DNA of 64,000 nt from Streptomyces plumbidurans. GTDB taxonomy: Bacteria > Actinomycetota > Actinomycetes > Streptomycetales > Streptomycetaceae. The translations under genes were made by a program, and so were the position numbers. Shown here in pieces: positions 51,037 through 59,349 of this stretch (its first letter is position 1; every line of letters begins with the position of its first letter). The stretch covers positions 58,458-122,457 of the forward strand of contig NZ_JAFJSY010000039.1 of the NCBI RefSeq assembly GCF_019857225.1, given 5' to 3'. The notes beneath the pieces are model-generated. The model did not search any database and was not told where the DNA came from. It was given only the letters and a program-made list of their open reading frames with translations.

Positions 51037-53046
51037 TCACAGCACGGTGAAGCTGTCCCTGACCTTGCCGTAGGTCTTCAGCGCCTGGGTCCGCACCTCC
51101 GGCCGGTACCAGGTGTTGATCTGGAACGACCGCCCCTTCTGGTCGAAACCCAGCAGGCGGGCGTGCCAGGGGACGCCCTTCAGCGTGAACGTGTACTCCC
51201 AGACCACCGCCGGATTGCCGCGGAACGTCGTCCGCTCCAGCCGGATCTTCCGGTAGTTCTCGCCCTGGTGGGCGTTCTGCTCGGACTGCTTCCAGGTCTC
51301 CATCAGGTCGCCGCGGGCGATGGACGACTTGGCCACGAGTTCCTGTGTGCCGTCGGGTGACGTGTAGTGCACCTCGGCGCCCGTCTTCACGTCACGCCGC
51401 CAGCCCTTGGGCGTCGCCCACGCGAACCCGGTCTCCCGGTGCGCGCCCGGCGGCAGACTCTGCGGCCTCGACGTCCCCTCCACGGTGGGCGCGGAGGCCG
51501 ACCCCGGCGACGACGTGGAGGATCCGGCACGGTCGTCGCCGGGAGACCCGGAGTTCGTCAGCAGTACGGCGGCGACGGCACCCGCAGCGACCACGCCGAC
51601 CCCGGCCACGATGCCGGCCCGGCGACGGTGGTGGCGCGGGCCGGACGGTTCGGCGGGTCCGGGGAGTTCGCCCGGAGGTGTGCGCAGTGGGTGGGGGCCC
51701 AGGGCGGGGCGGGTGTTCAGCTCCGGCAGGCCCGTCGCTGACGCGGCGCTGGTGCCGTTCGTACGCGCCGGGTGCTGCTCGGGGGGCGTAGGCGTGCGGA
51801 TCAGCGAGACACCGGGTTTGGGTGGGGCGGACGGTGCCGAAGTGAGCGCGTGGGACGCGGAGTTGGCGGGAGGGGCCTCGGGTGCGGGCGGGGTTTCGGG
51901 TGCGGGAGGCAGGGGCGTGATGACGGGTTCCGGCAGGGCCTGCGGGATCGCGTCCTGGATGGAGACGGGGTCGGGGTCGGGCTCACGATCGGGCTCAGGC
52001 TTCGGCTCCGGCTCGGGCTTCGGCTCGCGCGCGGCGCGTACGAGGCGGTTCGTCAGGTAGGCGGGAGTCGGTGCCTCGGGTTCCGCCACGGGCTCGGCCT
52101 GTTCGGCCGCGCCTCCCGCCACCTCGCTCTCCTTCCCGTCCTCCCTCCCGTCCTCCTTCCCGCCCACGGGAAGCGTCGGTTTCGTCGGCGGGAACGCGAT
52201 CGGGAACAGGGCCTCCTGGAGGTCGTCGAGCCCCGGGCGGACCGACGGTTCCTTCTCCAGCAGCGCGGCCAGGACGTCCCGCAACGGGCCCGCCGCGGCA
52301 GCCGGGAGCTGGGGCTCCTCGTACAGCACCGCGTGCAGCGTGGCCAGTGTGGTGTCGCGGGAGAAGGGGGAACGGCCGCCCAGGGCGGCGCAGAGCGTCG
52401 CGCCCAGCGACCACACGTCGGACGGCGGCCCCTGCGGACGGCCCGAGATGCGCTCGGGCGCCATGTAGTCGGGGGAGCCGACGAGCATGCCGACCATGGT
52501 GAGCGCCTTCGCGTCCTGGATGGCGGCGATGCCGAAGTCCGTGAGCACGATGCGCTCCGCGCCCTCCTCCACCAGGACGTTCCCGGGCTTGATGTCCCGG
52601 TGCAGCACCCCGCGGTCGTGCACCTGGCGCAGCGCGGCCACCAGACCGAGCCCGATCCGTGCCGTACGGCCCGTCCCGAGCGGCCCCTCCTCCGCCATGA
52701 TCCGCTCCAGGGAGCGGCCGGCGACCAACTCCATGACGATCCACAGGCGTTCGCCCTCGTCGACGACGTCGTAGACCCGCACGACATTGGGATGGTCGAT
52801 CCGGGCGGTGGCCCTGGCCTCCCGCAGCGTGCGCTCACGCCGGGTACGCGCGTCCTCCGCGTCCAGCCCGTCGATCCGCATCTCCTTGACGGCGACCGGG
52901 CGGTCGAGCATTTCGTCGGCGGCTCGCCACACCCGCCCCATTCCTCCCTGGCCGATACTCTCGGCCAATCGGTAGCGCCCCGTCACCAGCAACCCTGGAA
53001 CTCCGCCGCCCCTCGTATTCCCCGGCAATCCGCTGCACCCCCTCAA
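51037..53046 (-). CDS. Membrane serine/threonine protein kinase (PknB type)
   Basis: A 669-residue protein. The kinase domain is at about 25-290: glycine loop IGQGGMG (31-37), K54, HRD (149-151) and DFG (170-172). A long Pro/Glu-rich linker follows (PEPKPEPDREPDPDP), then a membrane helix near residue 495 and an extracytoplasmic domain of about 160 residues. The open frame begins at a TTG (53046) with AGAGG only 3 nt upstream; a GTG at residue 22 (VTGRYRL) is an alternative start. The ligand of the outer domain is unknown. Confidence 0.88.
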   Translation of the reverse strand: MRGCSGLPGNTRGGGVPGLLVTGRYRLAESIGQGGMGRVWRAADEMLDRPVAVKEMRIDGLDAEDARTRRERTLREARATARIDHPNVVRVYDVVDEGERLWIVMELVAGRSLERIMAEEGPLGTGRTARIGLGLVAALRQVHDRGVLHRDIKPGNVLVEEGAERIVLTDFGIAAIQDAKALTMVGMLVGSPDYMAPERISGRPQGPPSDVWSLGATLCAALGGRSPFSRDTTLATLHAVLYEEPQLPAAAAGPLRDVLAALLEKEPSVRPGLDDLQEALFPIAFPPTKPTLPVGGKEDGREDGKESEVAGGAAEQAEPVAEPEAPTPAYLTNRLVRAAREPKPEPEPKPEPDREPDPDPVSIQDAIPQALPEPVITPLPPAPETPPAPEAPPANSASHALTSAPSAPPKPGVSLIRTPTPPEQHPARTNGTSAASATGLPELNTRPALGPHPLRTPPGELPGPAEPSGPRHHRRRAGIVAGVGVVAAGAVAAVLLTNSGSPGDDRAGSSTSSPGSASAPTVEGTSRPQSLPPGAHRETGFAWATPKGWRRDVKTGAEVHYTSPDGTQELVAKSSIARGDLMETWKQSEQNAHQGENYRKIRLERTTFRGNPAVVWEYTFTLKGVPWHARLLGFDQKGRSFQINTWYRPEVRTQALKTYGKVRDSFTVL

Positions 53047-53173
53047 TTACCTCTGCAACGCCCCGACTGTCCCACAATGGTCACACTTCGAGCGGCACCA
53101 GCATAGTGCGGAGAAATCTTGTGGTAGCTCTTCAAGTACTGCGAATTCGGGCGCAGCCAAGGGGGATGTGAAC
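53047..53173. promoter_or_regulatory. Divergent region between kinase and LPXTG-protein genes
   Basis: 127 bp that must hold the promoters of both genes. AT-rich stretches occur at 53108-53140, but no clear -35/-10 pairs were found. AAGGGGG precedes the LPXTG-protein start. Confidence 0.3.
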
Positions 53174-53905
53174 ATGAGCTCTCGTCGCACGAAGACCATC
53201 GCCGGATCGCTGGTTGCAGCATCTTTTTCGACGGTGCTGATCCTTTCCTTCACCGCCAGCGCGGACGACCAGGGACCCGGCAGCAGCAAGGGGGGAAAGG
53301 CCGTCGACGAGGCGCCGGCAGGGGTGAGGCTGACCACGCTCCTGCCGTCGAAGATCTCGGTCGACAACGGCTCCAAAACCACGGACATCACCGCCACGGT
53401 CAAGAACGGGGGGCCCAAGGACAGCGGAAAGATCCAGCTTTTGGTCGTCGGTTTCGACGGCCTCACGGTGAAGAACGTCCAAGGCTGCTCCCGGATTGCC
53501 GATAACAATCTTCCGGAGGGCTCGAACAGCGCTTTCTCCTGCCCGATCGACAATCTCGCGGCCGGCAAGTCGAAGTCGTACGCCGTCGATGCGACGTACG
53601 ACCTGAACAAGGCGGGAAAGATCTGTCTGCCGGTCGAGTCCGGCGACGGGAAGAAGACGTTCTGGCAGCAGGGTCCGGTTCCGTTCGGTACGACGAACCC
53701 GTCGCCGAACGCCCCGGCCACTCCGCTGCTGCTCGGCACCGACAACCAGCCGGTGGCGCCCGGCGGCGACCAGAAGGAGCTGCCGAAGACCGGTGTCGGA
53801 CAGGACGTACTGCCTCTGGGGGCGGCGGGCGCGACGCTGATCGCGGCCGGTGCGGCGGGGCTGTGGTGGACGTCGCGGCGTCCGGCCCGGCAGGTTCGCG
53901 GCTGA
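53174..53905 (+). CDS. LPXTG-anchored surface protein
   Basis: A 243-residue secreted protein with an N-terminal signal peptide (RRTKTIAGSLVAASFSTVLILSFTASA) and one extracytoplasmic domain with two Cys that may pair (VQGCSRI, FSCPID). The sorting signal at the C-terminus is LPKTG (203-207), then a hydrophobic segment and the basic tail SRRPARQVRG. LPKTG is the classical sortase motif, whereas many Streptomyces proteins use LAXTG. The ATG at 53174 is preferred over the GTG 6 bp upstream because of spacing to AAGGGGG. Confidence 0.85.
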   Translation: MSSRRTKTIAGSLVAASFSTVLILSFTASADDQGPGSSKGGKAVDEAPAGVRLTTLLPSKISVDNGSKTTDITATVKNGGPKDSGKIQLLVVGFDGLTVKNVQGCSRIADNNLPEGSNSAFSCPIDNLAAGKSKSYAVDATYDLNKAGKICLPVESGDGKKTFWQQGPVPFGTTNPSPNAPATPLLLGTDNQPVAPGGDQKELPKTGVGQDVLPLGAAGATLIAAGAAGLWWTSRRPARQVRG

Positions 53906-53917
53906 CCCTCCCGGCGG

Positions 53918-53951
53918 GCCCGCCAACGGGCTTCCCCCCGGGCGGGTTTTT
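53918..53951 (+). terminator. Terminator of the LPXTG-protein gene
   Basis: CCCGCC (53919-53924) pairs with GGCGGG (53941-53946), and five T residues follow. It lies 13 bp past the stop codon. Confidence 0.65.
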
Positions 53952-53968
53952 CGAGGCCGGAACGCGAA

Positions 53969-54019
53969 AGAGGCTCGCCGGTCAGGAGCCGCGGTGCGAC
54001 CCGTCACCGGCGAGCCTCT
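53969..54019 (-). terminator. Terminator of bioY
   Basis: A perfect 14-bp stem (53969-53982 with 54006-54019) and a 23-nt loop, 45 bp beyond the bioY stop on the minus strand. Confidence 0.65.
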
Positions 54020-54064
54020 GTCGTGACAGCTGTGGCAACTGCGGCGACTGTGGCAACTGCGGTG

Positions 54065-54643
54065 TCAGCGCTTGCCGATGAGCTTCCACGCGGTGGGCGT
54101 GACGCCCATCGCCAGGGCGGCCTTCAGTGCGTCGCCGATCAGGAACGGCGTGAGGCCGGCCGCGATCGCGGCGGACGCGGACAGGTCGGCGGCGTACGCC
54201 AGATACGGGACGCCGACGGCGTAGATGATCGCCTCGCCCAGCAGCATCGTGCCCGCCATGCGCGGTACGGAGCGGTCGGCGCCGCGGCGGGCCAGGGCGC
54301 CCACGACGGTGGACGCGAGCAGCATGCCGAGGATGTAGCCGAAGGAGACGGAGGCACCGGACGTGCCGCCGGCGAACCACGGCACACCGGCGAGCCCGGC
54401 CAGCGCGTACAGGACGAGGGAGGTCAGGCCGCGGCTCGCGCCGAGCGCCGTGCCGACCAGCAGCGCGGCGAAGGTCTGGCCGGTCACCGGCACCGGGGAG
54501 CCCGGGACGGGGACGGCGATCTGGGCCGCGAGGCCGGTGAGCGCGGCACCGCCGAGCACGAGCGCCACATCCTTCAGGCGGGACGCGGGCAGGAGGTCGG
54601 CGAGGACCTCGCGGGGGCGGGCGGTGGCGGCAGCGGTGCTCAT
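54065..54643 (-). CDS. bioY: Biotin transporter S component BioY
   Basis: A 192-residue membrane protein of the BioY family with six hydrophobic segments. VPVPGSPVPVTGQTFAALL and the YALAGLAGVPWFAGG segment are typical of BioY. It binds biotin and docks with an ECF module; bioM/bioN are not in this window. The ATG at 54643 (MSTAAATAR) was chosen over an ATG 19 codons upstream that adds an unlike sequence. Confidence 0.9.
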   Translation of the reverse strand: MSTAAATARPREVLADLLPASRLKDVALVLGGAALTGLAAQIAVPVPGSPVPVTGQTFAALLVGTALGASRGLTSLVLYALAGLAGVPWFAGGTSGASVSFGYILGMLLASTVVGALARRGADRSVPRMAGTMLLGEAIIYAVGVPYLAYAADLSASAAIAAGLTPFLIGDALKAALAMGVTPTAWKLIGKR

Positions 54644-55103
54644 GGGGACTCCGCGGGTGACGAGGACATGCTGGGACACCGTGACGCTATCCCAGCGCAC
54701 TCGAGCCGATCACCGTCATCGCTCGACAAAGGGTGGAACGCGGACTTGGTGGGCTCCGGACAAAGGACACGGGTTACACCCGACTTGGCGTGATGCCTGT
54801 CACTGAGGCGGGGAGGCCGCGCTCACCTCGCGGGGACGAACCGGCCTGTGGGGTCCCACCAAACGGAACCAGGCGACGGAACCGCGCAGCGGTCCGGGCG
54901 TCGAATCCTAGTGGACTGGTCGGATTCACCTTTCCTGACCTACCCTTCGAACCATGGTTGCCCAGGCCCGGAACTTCACGTCGCGTCGCTATGTCGACCT
55001 GCGACGCCAGGGCACGGCCACCTGTCGCCGTCCGGTGTGAGGCGGGCCCAGGCGCGCCTCGACCTCCGAGACGTGTCGGCCCCGTTCCCGAGGACGGTTC
55101 ACC
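54644..55103. other. Intergenic region between bioY and the ROK regulator
   Basis: 460 bp between two divergent genes. No credible gene was found. It must hold the bioY and ROK promoters. Several GC-rich arms could fold (for example around 54830-54890), and I tested by eye for cobalamin and ydaO-type riboswitches without finding their conserved boxes. Confidence 0.35.
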
Positions 55104-56318
55104 ATGCCCCGTACCGCGGCACCCCCTGCCCTCTCCCCCACTCTCTCCGCCACCCCTTCCGCCGTCTCGCCGTCGTCCCGGCGCCGGACGAGCGCGAGCG
55201 TCGTCCTGCGGTCCGTGCTGGACCACGGCCCGGTCGCGCGCAGCACCATCGCCCGGCTGACCGGCCTGTCACCGGCGTCGGTGACCGACTACTGCGCCCG
55301 CTTCACCGAACTCGGCCTGATCCGCGAGGCGTCCGCGCCCCGGCGGTCGAACGGCGTGGGGCGCCCGCACGTCCCCGTCGACCTGGACGCCTCGCGGTTC
55401 GTGGTCGGCGGGGTCCATGTGGCCGTGCCGTACACCACGGTCGCCCTGCTCGACCTGCGCGGACGGGTGGTGGCCCGGCGTGAGCTGAAGCACGGGCGCA
55501 CCGATCCCGGCCGGGTGCTGACGCGGGCCGCGGACGGTCTGGCGGGGCTGCTGGCCGGCGCCCCCGGCTGCCGTCCGCTCGGCGTCGGCGTGGCCGCCGG
55601 CGGCTGGGTCGACCGGGAGTCCGGGACCGTCGTGGAGCACCCGCTGCTGGGCTGGCGGGACGTGGCGGTGCGCGAGCCCTTCGCCGAGCGCACAGGCCTG
55701 CCGGTCCATGTCGACGGTCACGCCCGGGCGTTGGTCAACGCCGAGCGGCTGTTCGGCCCGGCACGGCGGAGCCGGAGCGTGCTGCATCTTTTCGTCGGCA
55801 ATGTCGTCGACGCGGCGTTCGCCACGGGCGACGAGGTGCACCACGGCCCCCGCTCCCAGGCGGGCGCGATCGCCCATCTGCCGGTGCCCGGCGGCACGGA
55901 GCCCTGCGAGTGCGGGCATGTCGGCTGCCTGCAGGCCGAGTTGAGCGAGCGGACGCTGTGCCGGCGGGCGCGGGAGGCGGGCGTCGCCGAGGGGGTGAAC
56001 CCCATGCACGTGGTCGCGGCGGCTGCCGCGGGCGACGGACAAGCCGTACGGCTGCTGGTGGAGCGGGCCCGTGCGATCGGGCGGGCGGCGCGGCTGCTGC
56101 TCGACGTGCTCAATCCCGAGACGGTGGTCGTGACGGAGATCGGGGTCATCCACCGGGAGGACTGCCTGCGGGCGCTGCGTGAAGGGGTGGGCGACGCGCG
56201 TGCCGCGTCCGTCGTGCCGACGAGTTTCCCGGATTCGGTGCTCGCGGTGGCCGGCGGCGCGGTGGCGCTCGACGTGCTCTACCGGGATCCGCTGGCCGCT
56301 TCACCTCACGGTATTTAA
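55104..56318 (+). CDS. ROK family transcriptional regulator
   Basis: A 404-residue protein with an N-terminal winged helix (about 28-90; VARSTIARLTGLSPASVTDY) and a ROK domain. The zinc motif CECGHVGC includes C268, C270 and C275. The catalytic ND pair of ROK sugar kinases (usually DND or END) is replaced by DGH in VHVDGHARAL, so it is probably a regulator without kinase activity. GAGGA lies upstream of the ATG. The sulfur cluster starts 216 bp downstream in the same direction, but regulation of it by this protein is only suggested by proximity. Confidence 0.88.
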   Translation: MPRTAAPPALSPTLSATPSAVSPSSRRRTSASVVLRSVLDHGPVARSTIARLTGLSPASVTDYCARFTELGLIREASAPRRSNGVGRPHVPVDLDASRFVVGGVHVAVPYTTVALLDLRGRVVARRELKHGRTDPGRVLTRAADGLAGLLAGAPGCRPLGVGVAAGGWVDRESGTVVEHPLLGWRDVAVREPFAERTGLPVHVDGHARALVNAERLFGPARRSRSVLHLFVGNVVDAAFATGDEVHHGPRSQAGAIAHLPVPGGTEPCECGHVGCLQAELSERTLCRRAREAGVAEGVNPMHVVAAAAAGDGQAVRLLVERARAIGRAARLLLDVLNPETVVVTEIGVIHREDCLRALREGVGDARAASVVPTSFPDSVLAVAGGAVALDVLYRDPLAASPHGI

Positions 56319-56534
56319 TTCAGAAACGCACAATATTGACAGGGGTCACGGATGACGGGGAACATCCTGCTCATGAGCCTGTTCGTGAGCTGTCGCACCC
56401 TTTGTTGCTGACACGTCGCCGCGTGTGAAGCGCTCATTTCATCCTGTGTAAAACCTGCGTGAATTTTCCCTCCCGGCCTCTCTGTGCCCGGAATTCCGCA
56501 TGATTTCCCGCTTCCCGACTCATGGAGTTCTCCC
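56319..56534 (+). promoter_or_regulatory. Upstream region of the organosulfur cluster
   Basis: 216 bp, clearly AT-richer than the flanks. TTGACA at 56336-56341 is a perfect -35 hexamer, but the matching -10 is poor (AACATC at 18-19 bp). The region probably carries the cluster promoter and control sites, and no terminator for the ROK gene is obvious. Confidence 0.4.
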
Positions 56535-57599
56535 ATGTCTTCAACGCCCTTGCCGGGTGTCGACCGACGGCTTTTTCTCACCTCTCTGCTCGGTGCCGCG
56601 GCCGGCGTCACCGGCCTTGCCGGATGCGCGAACGGCAGCGCCGCCGCCGACACGCGCGGTGCCTCGACCGCTCCGCTCGCGAGCAAAGTCCCGGCGGGTA
56701 CGAGCCTGAAGATCGCCTCGTATCAGAACGTCCAGCAGGTCCAGTTCCGGCTGGCGAAACTGGATCTGCCGTTCAAGGTGTCGAGTTGGGTCAACACCGG
56801 CGCCGGGCCCGATGTCATCAACGCCTTCCGCGCCAAGTCCCTCGACCTCGCCAACAACGCGGGCATTCCGCCGATCCAGGCGCATTACCAGGGCTTCGAC
56901 GCGAAGATCGTCGCCATCGACCTCACCCGCAAGCCGAATTACCTCTTCGCCACCAAGCCCGGCAGCGACATCCGGTCGGTCGCCGACTTCAAGGGCAAGA
57001 AGCTCGCCTTCTCGCAGGGGCAGGCCCAGGGTGTCGTGCTGCTGCGGGCGTTGAAGAAGGCGGGTCTGTCCTACGACGACGTCCGGCTCGTGCCGCTGAC
57101 CAGCAATCAGTTCCTGACCGCCCTGCAGTCCGGCCAGGTGGACATCGCGCCCCTCGGCAACAGCCAGGTGCCCGCCTATCTGCAGCAGTACCGGTCCAAG
57201 GGCGCCCATGTCATCGAGACGGACGTCGTCGACCTGCTCAACCTGCTGTGGGCGCCCACCTCGGTGCTGGCCGACCGGGCGAAGGCCGCCGCGGTCGCCG
57301 CGTACATCCCGTACTGGGCCAAGGGCCAGGTGTGGCAGTACGAGCACCCCGACGCCTGGAACGAGGAGTTCTACGTCAAGACGCAGAACCTGACCCTCGC
57401 ACAGGCCAAGGGCATCACCGAGCTCGCCAACAAGCCCTTGTTCCCGCCCAGTTGGGACGAGGCGATCAAGTGGGAGCAGGAGACCGCCGATCTGCTGGCG
57501 GAGGGCGGCTTCGTGAAGAAGTTCGACGTCTCCTCGCTCTTCGACCACCGCTTCGAGCACATCGCCGCCAAGGCCGTACCGGCGGAGTACCGGAGGTGA
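56535..57599 (+). CDS. ABC transporter substrate-binding lipoprotein (sulfonate/taurine type)
   Basis: A 354-residue SsuA/NrtA-like protein. It has a twin-arginine motif RR (11-12) in DRRLFLTSL and a lipobox LAGC with C31, so it is an exported, lipid-anchored receptor. The binding fold contains FKVSSWVNTGAGPDVINAF and KGKKLAFSQGQAQG. The ATG at 56535 (MSSTPLPGVDRR) was chosen because the signal follows directly. The ligand is probably an organosulfur compound from context. Confidence 0.88.
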   Translation: MSSTPLPGVDRRLFLTSLLGAAAGVTGLAGCANGSAAADTRGASTAPLASKVPAGTSLKIASYQNVQQVQFRLAKLDLPFKVSSWVNTGAGPDVINAFRAKSLDLANNAGIPPIQAHYQGFDAKIVAIDLTRKPNYLFATKPGSDIRSVADFKGKKLAFSQGQAQGVVLLRALKKAGLSYDDVRLVPLTSNQFLTALQSGQVDIAPLGNSQVPAYLQQYRSKGAHVIETDVVDLLNLLWAPTSVLADRAKAAAVAAYIPYWAKGQVWQYEHPDAWNEEFYVKTQNLTLAQAKGITELANKPLFPPSWDEAIKWEQETADLLAEGGFVKKFDVSSLFDHRFEHIAAKAVPAEYRR

Positions 57600-57604
57600 C
57601 CGCT

Positions 57605-58495
57605 GTGAGCACATCCGCATCAACATCAACATCCACGACTACGAGTACGACTACGACCGCGACGACCACCGCGACAGCGCCCCTCGACACCGAGGCGCGC
57701 GACACCCCGCGCTCGCGCCGCAGGGGCCTGTCCCCCGGCAGGCGGCTGCCCGCCACCCGGCTGATCGGCCCCGCGCTGCTGCTCGCCCTGTGGGCGGCGG
57801 CCTCCGCCGCGGGGCAACTGGATCCCGGAGCGATCCCGGCGCCCTGGACGGTGGTGCGCACGGCCGGTCACCTGTGGAGCGCCGGGACGCTGCCCACCGA
57901 CATCCTGACCTCGCTCGAACGGGCCGCGTACGGCTTCGCGATCGGGCTCACCGCGGGGGTCGTCCTCGCGCTGGCGTCCGGGCTCAGCCGGGTCGGTGAG
58001 GCACTGATCGACGGGACGGTGAACCTCAACCGGGCGATACCGACCCTGGGCCTGATCCCGCTGTTCATCCTCTGGCTGGGCATCGGCGAGGCCTTCAAGA
58101 TCGCCATCATCGCGATCGTCGTCTACATCCCGATCTATCTGAACACCCACGCCGCGCTGTCCGGCATCGACAGCCGCTTCGTCGAACTGGCCGAGGTGCA
58201 GGGGCTGTCCCGACTGCAGTTCGTCCGCAAGATCGTCGTCCCCGGCGCCCTGCCCGGGTTCTTCGTCGGCCTCCGGCTCGGGGTGACCGGCTCCTGGCTG
58301 GGCCTGGTGGTGCTGGAGCAGATCAACGCCACCAGCGGACTCGGCTACATGATGTTCCAGGCCCAGAACTACGGCCAGTCCGACGTCATCCTCGTCGGAC
58401 TGCTCGTCTACGGCGTCTTCGGCCTGATCTCCGACAGCGTGGTCCGTCTCATCGAACGGAGGGTGCTGTCATGGCGCCGCACACTGAGCAGCTGA
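57605..58495 (+). CDS. ABC transporter permease (sulfonate type)
   Basis: A 296-residue permease with about six membrane helices and the EAA-type loop near VELAEVQGLSRLQFVRKIVVPGALPG. Residues 2-25 are a run of Ser/Thr-rich repeats (STSASTSTSTTTSTTTT). GTG at 57605 with GGAGG 8 nt upstream is preferred over a GTG at 57596 that overlaps the previous stop. The Thr tract is odd and could be an unstable repeat region. Confidence 0.88.
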   Translation: MSTSASTSTSTTTSTTTTATTTATAPLDTEARDTPRSRRRGLSPGRRLPATRLIGPALLLALWAAASAAGQLDPGAIPAPWTVVRTAGHLWSAGTLPTDILTSLERAAYGFAIGLTAGVVLALASGLSRVGEALIDGTVNLNRAIPTLGLIPLFILWLGIGEAFKIAIIAIVVYIPIYLNTHAALSGIDSRFVELAEVQGLSRLQFVRKIVVPGALPGFFVGLRLGVTGSWLGLVVLEQINATSGLGYMMFQAQNYGQSDVILVGLLVYGVFGLISDSVVRLIERRVLSWRRTLSS

Positions 58496-59196
58496 CCCGG
58501 CCCGCGGTCCAACTGCGCTCCCTGACCCGCTCGTTCGAGGACCGCACGGTGCTCGACGGCATCGACCTGGACATCCCCGCCGGGCAGTTCGTCGCGCTCC
58601 TCGGGCACAGCGGCTCCGGCAAGAGCACCCTGCTGAGGGCGATCGCGGGGCTTGACCACAACGTCGCCGGCAGCGGGCATCTGACGGCCCCGGAGCGGGT
58701 GTCGGTGGTCTTCCAGGACTCGCGGCTGCTGCCCTGGCGGCGGGTGCTGGACAACGTACTGCTGGGTACGGACGGCCAGGACAAGGGCCGGGCGGCGCTC
58801 GCCGAGGTGGGCCTGAAGGGCCGTGAGCGGGCCTGGCCCAGCGAGCTTTCGGGCGGCGAGGCGCAGCGTGCCGCGCTCGCCCGCTCCCTGGTCCGCGAGC
58901 CCGAACTCCTGCTGGCCGACGAGCCGTTCGGCGCGCTCGACGCGCTGACCCGGATCAGGATGCACGGGCTGCTGCGGCAGCTGTGGCAGCGCCACCAACC
59001 GTCGGTGCTGCTCGTCACCCACGACGTGGACGAGGCGATCGTGCTCGCCGACCGGGTCCTGGTGCTCGACTCCGGCCGTATCGGCGTCGACCTGACGATC
59101 GACCGGCCGCATCCGCGCTCGTACCGGGACCCGCTGCTCGGCGAGTACCGCGAGCAGCTGCTGGCCGCACTGGGAGTCGTCGAGGACCCGGCCTGA
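58471..59196 (+). CDS. ABC transporter ATP-binding protein (SsuB/TauB type)
   Basis: A 241-residue ATPase. Walker A is GHSGSGKST (45-53), the signature is LSGGE and Walker B LLLADEP is followed by FGALD. Its ATG lies inside the end of the permease gene (25-bp overlap), so it is co-translated. With the lipoprotein and permease it forms an importer for alkanesulfonates, taurine or similar compounds. Confidence 0.92.
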   Translation: MAPHTEQLTRPAVQLRSLTRSFEDRTVLDGIDLDIPAGQFVALLGHSGSGKSTLLRAIAGLDHNVAGSGHLTAPERVSVVFQDSRLLPWRRVLDNVLLGTDGQDKGRAALAEVGLKGRERAWPSELSGGEAQRAALARSLVREPELLLADEPFGALDALTRIRMHGLLRQLWQRHQPSVLLVTHDVDEAIVLADRVLVLDSGRIGVDLTIDRPHPRSYRDPLLGEYREQLLAALGVVEDPA

Positions 59197-59349
59197 TCCG
59201 GCGCCGCACCCACTCCCCACGCGGCCTGACGGCGTCGACGGTGCCGCCGGACGCGGCACCCGCCCTGCCCTTGCCCTTGCCCTTCCCACCGATCGGTCGA
59301 CCGACCGCCGCAGCACGCCCGACCGACCGGCTCCCCCGGAGGACCACGC

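Noticed and set aside
54701..55103. A cobalamin or ydaO-type riboswitch before the ROK regulator
   Set aside because: Loose resemblance (for example GTCACTGAGGC) was seen, but the conserved boxes and their order are missing.
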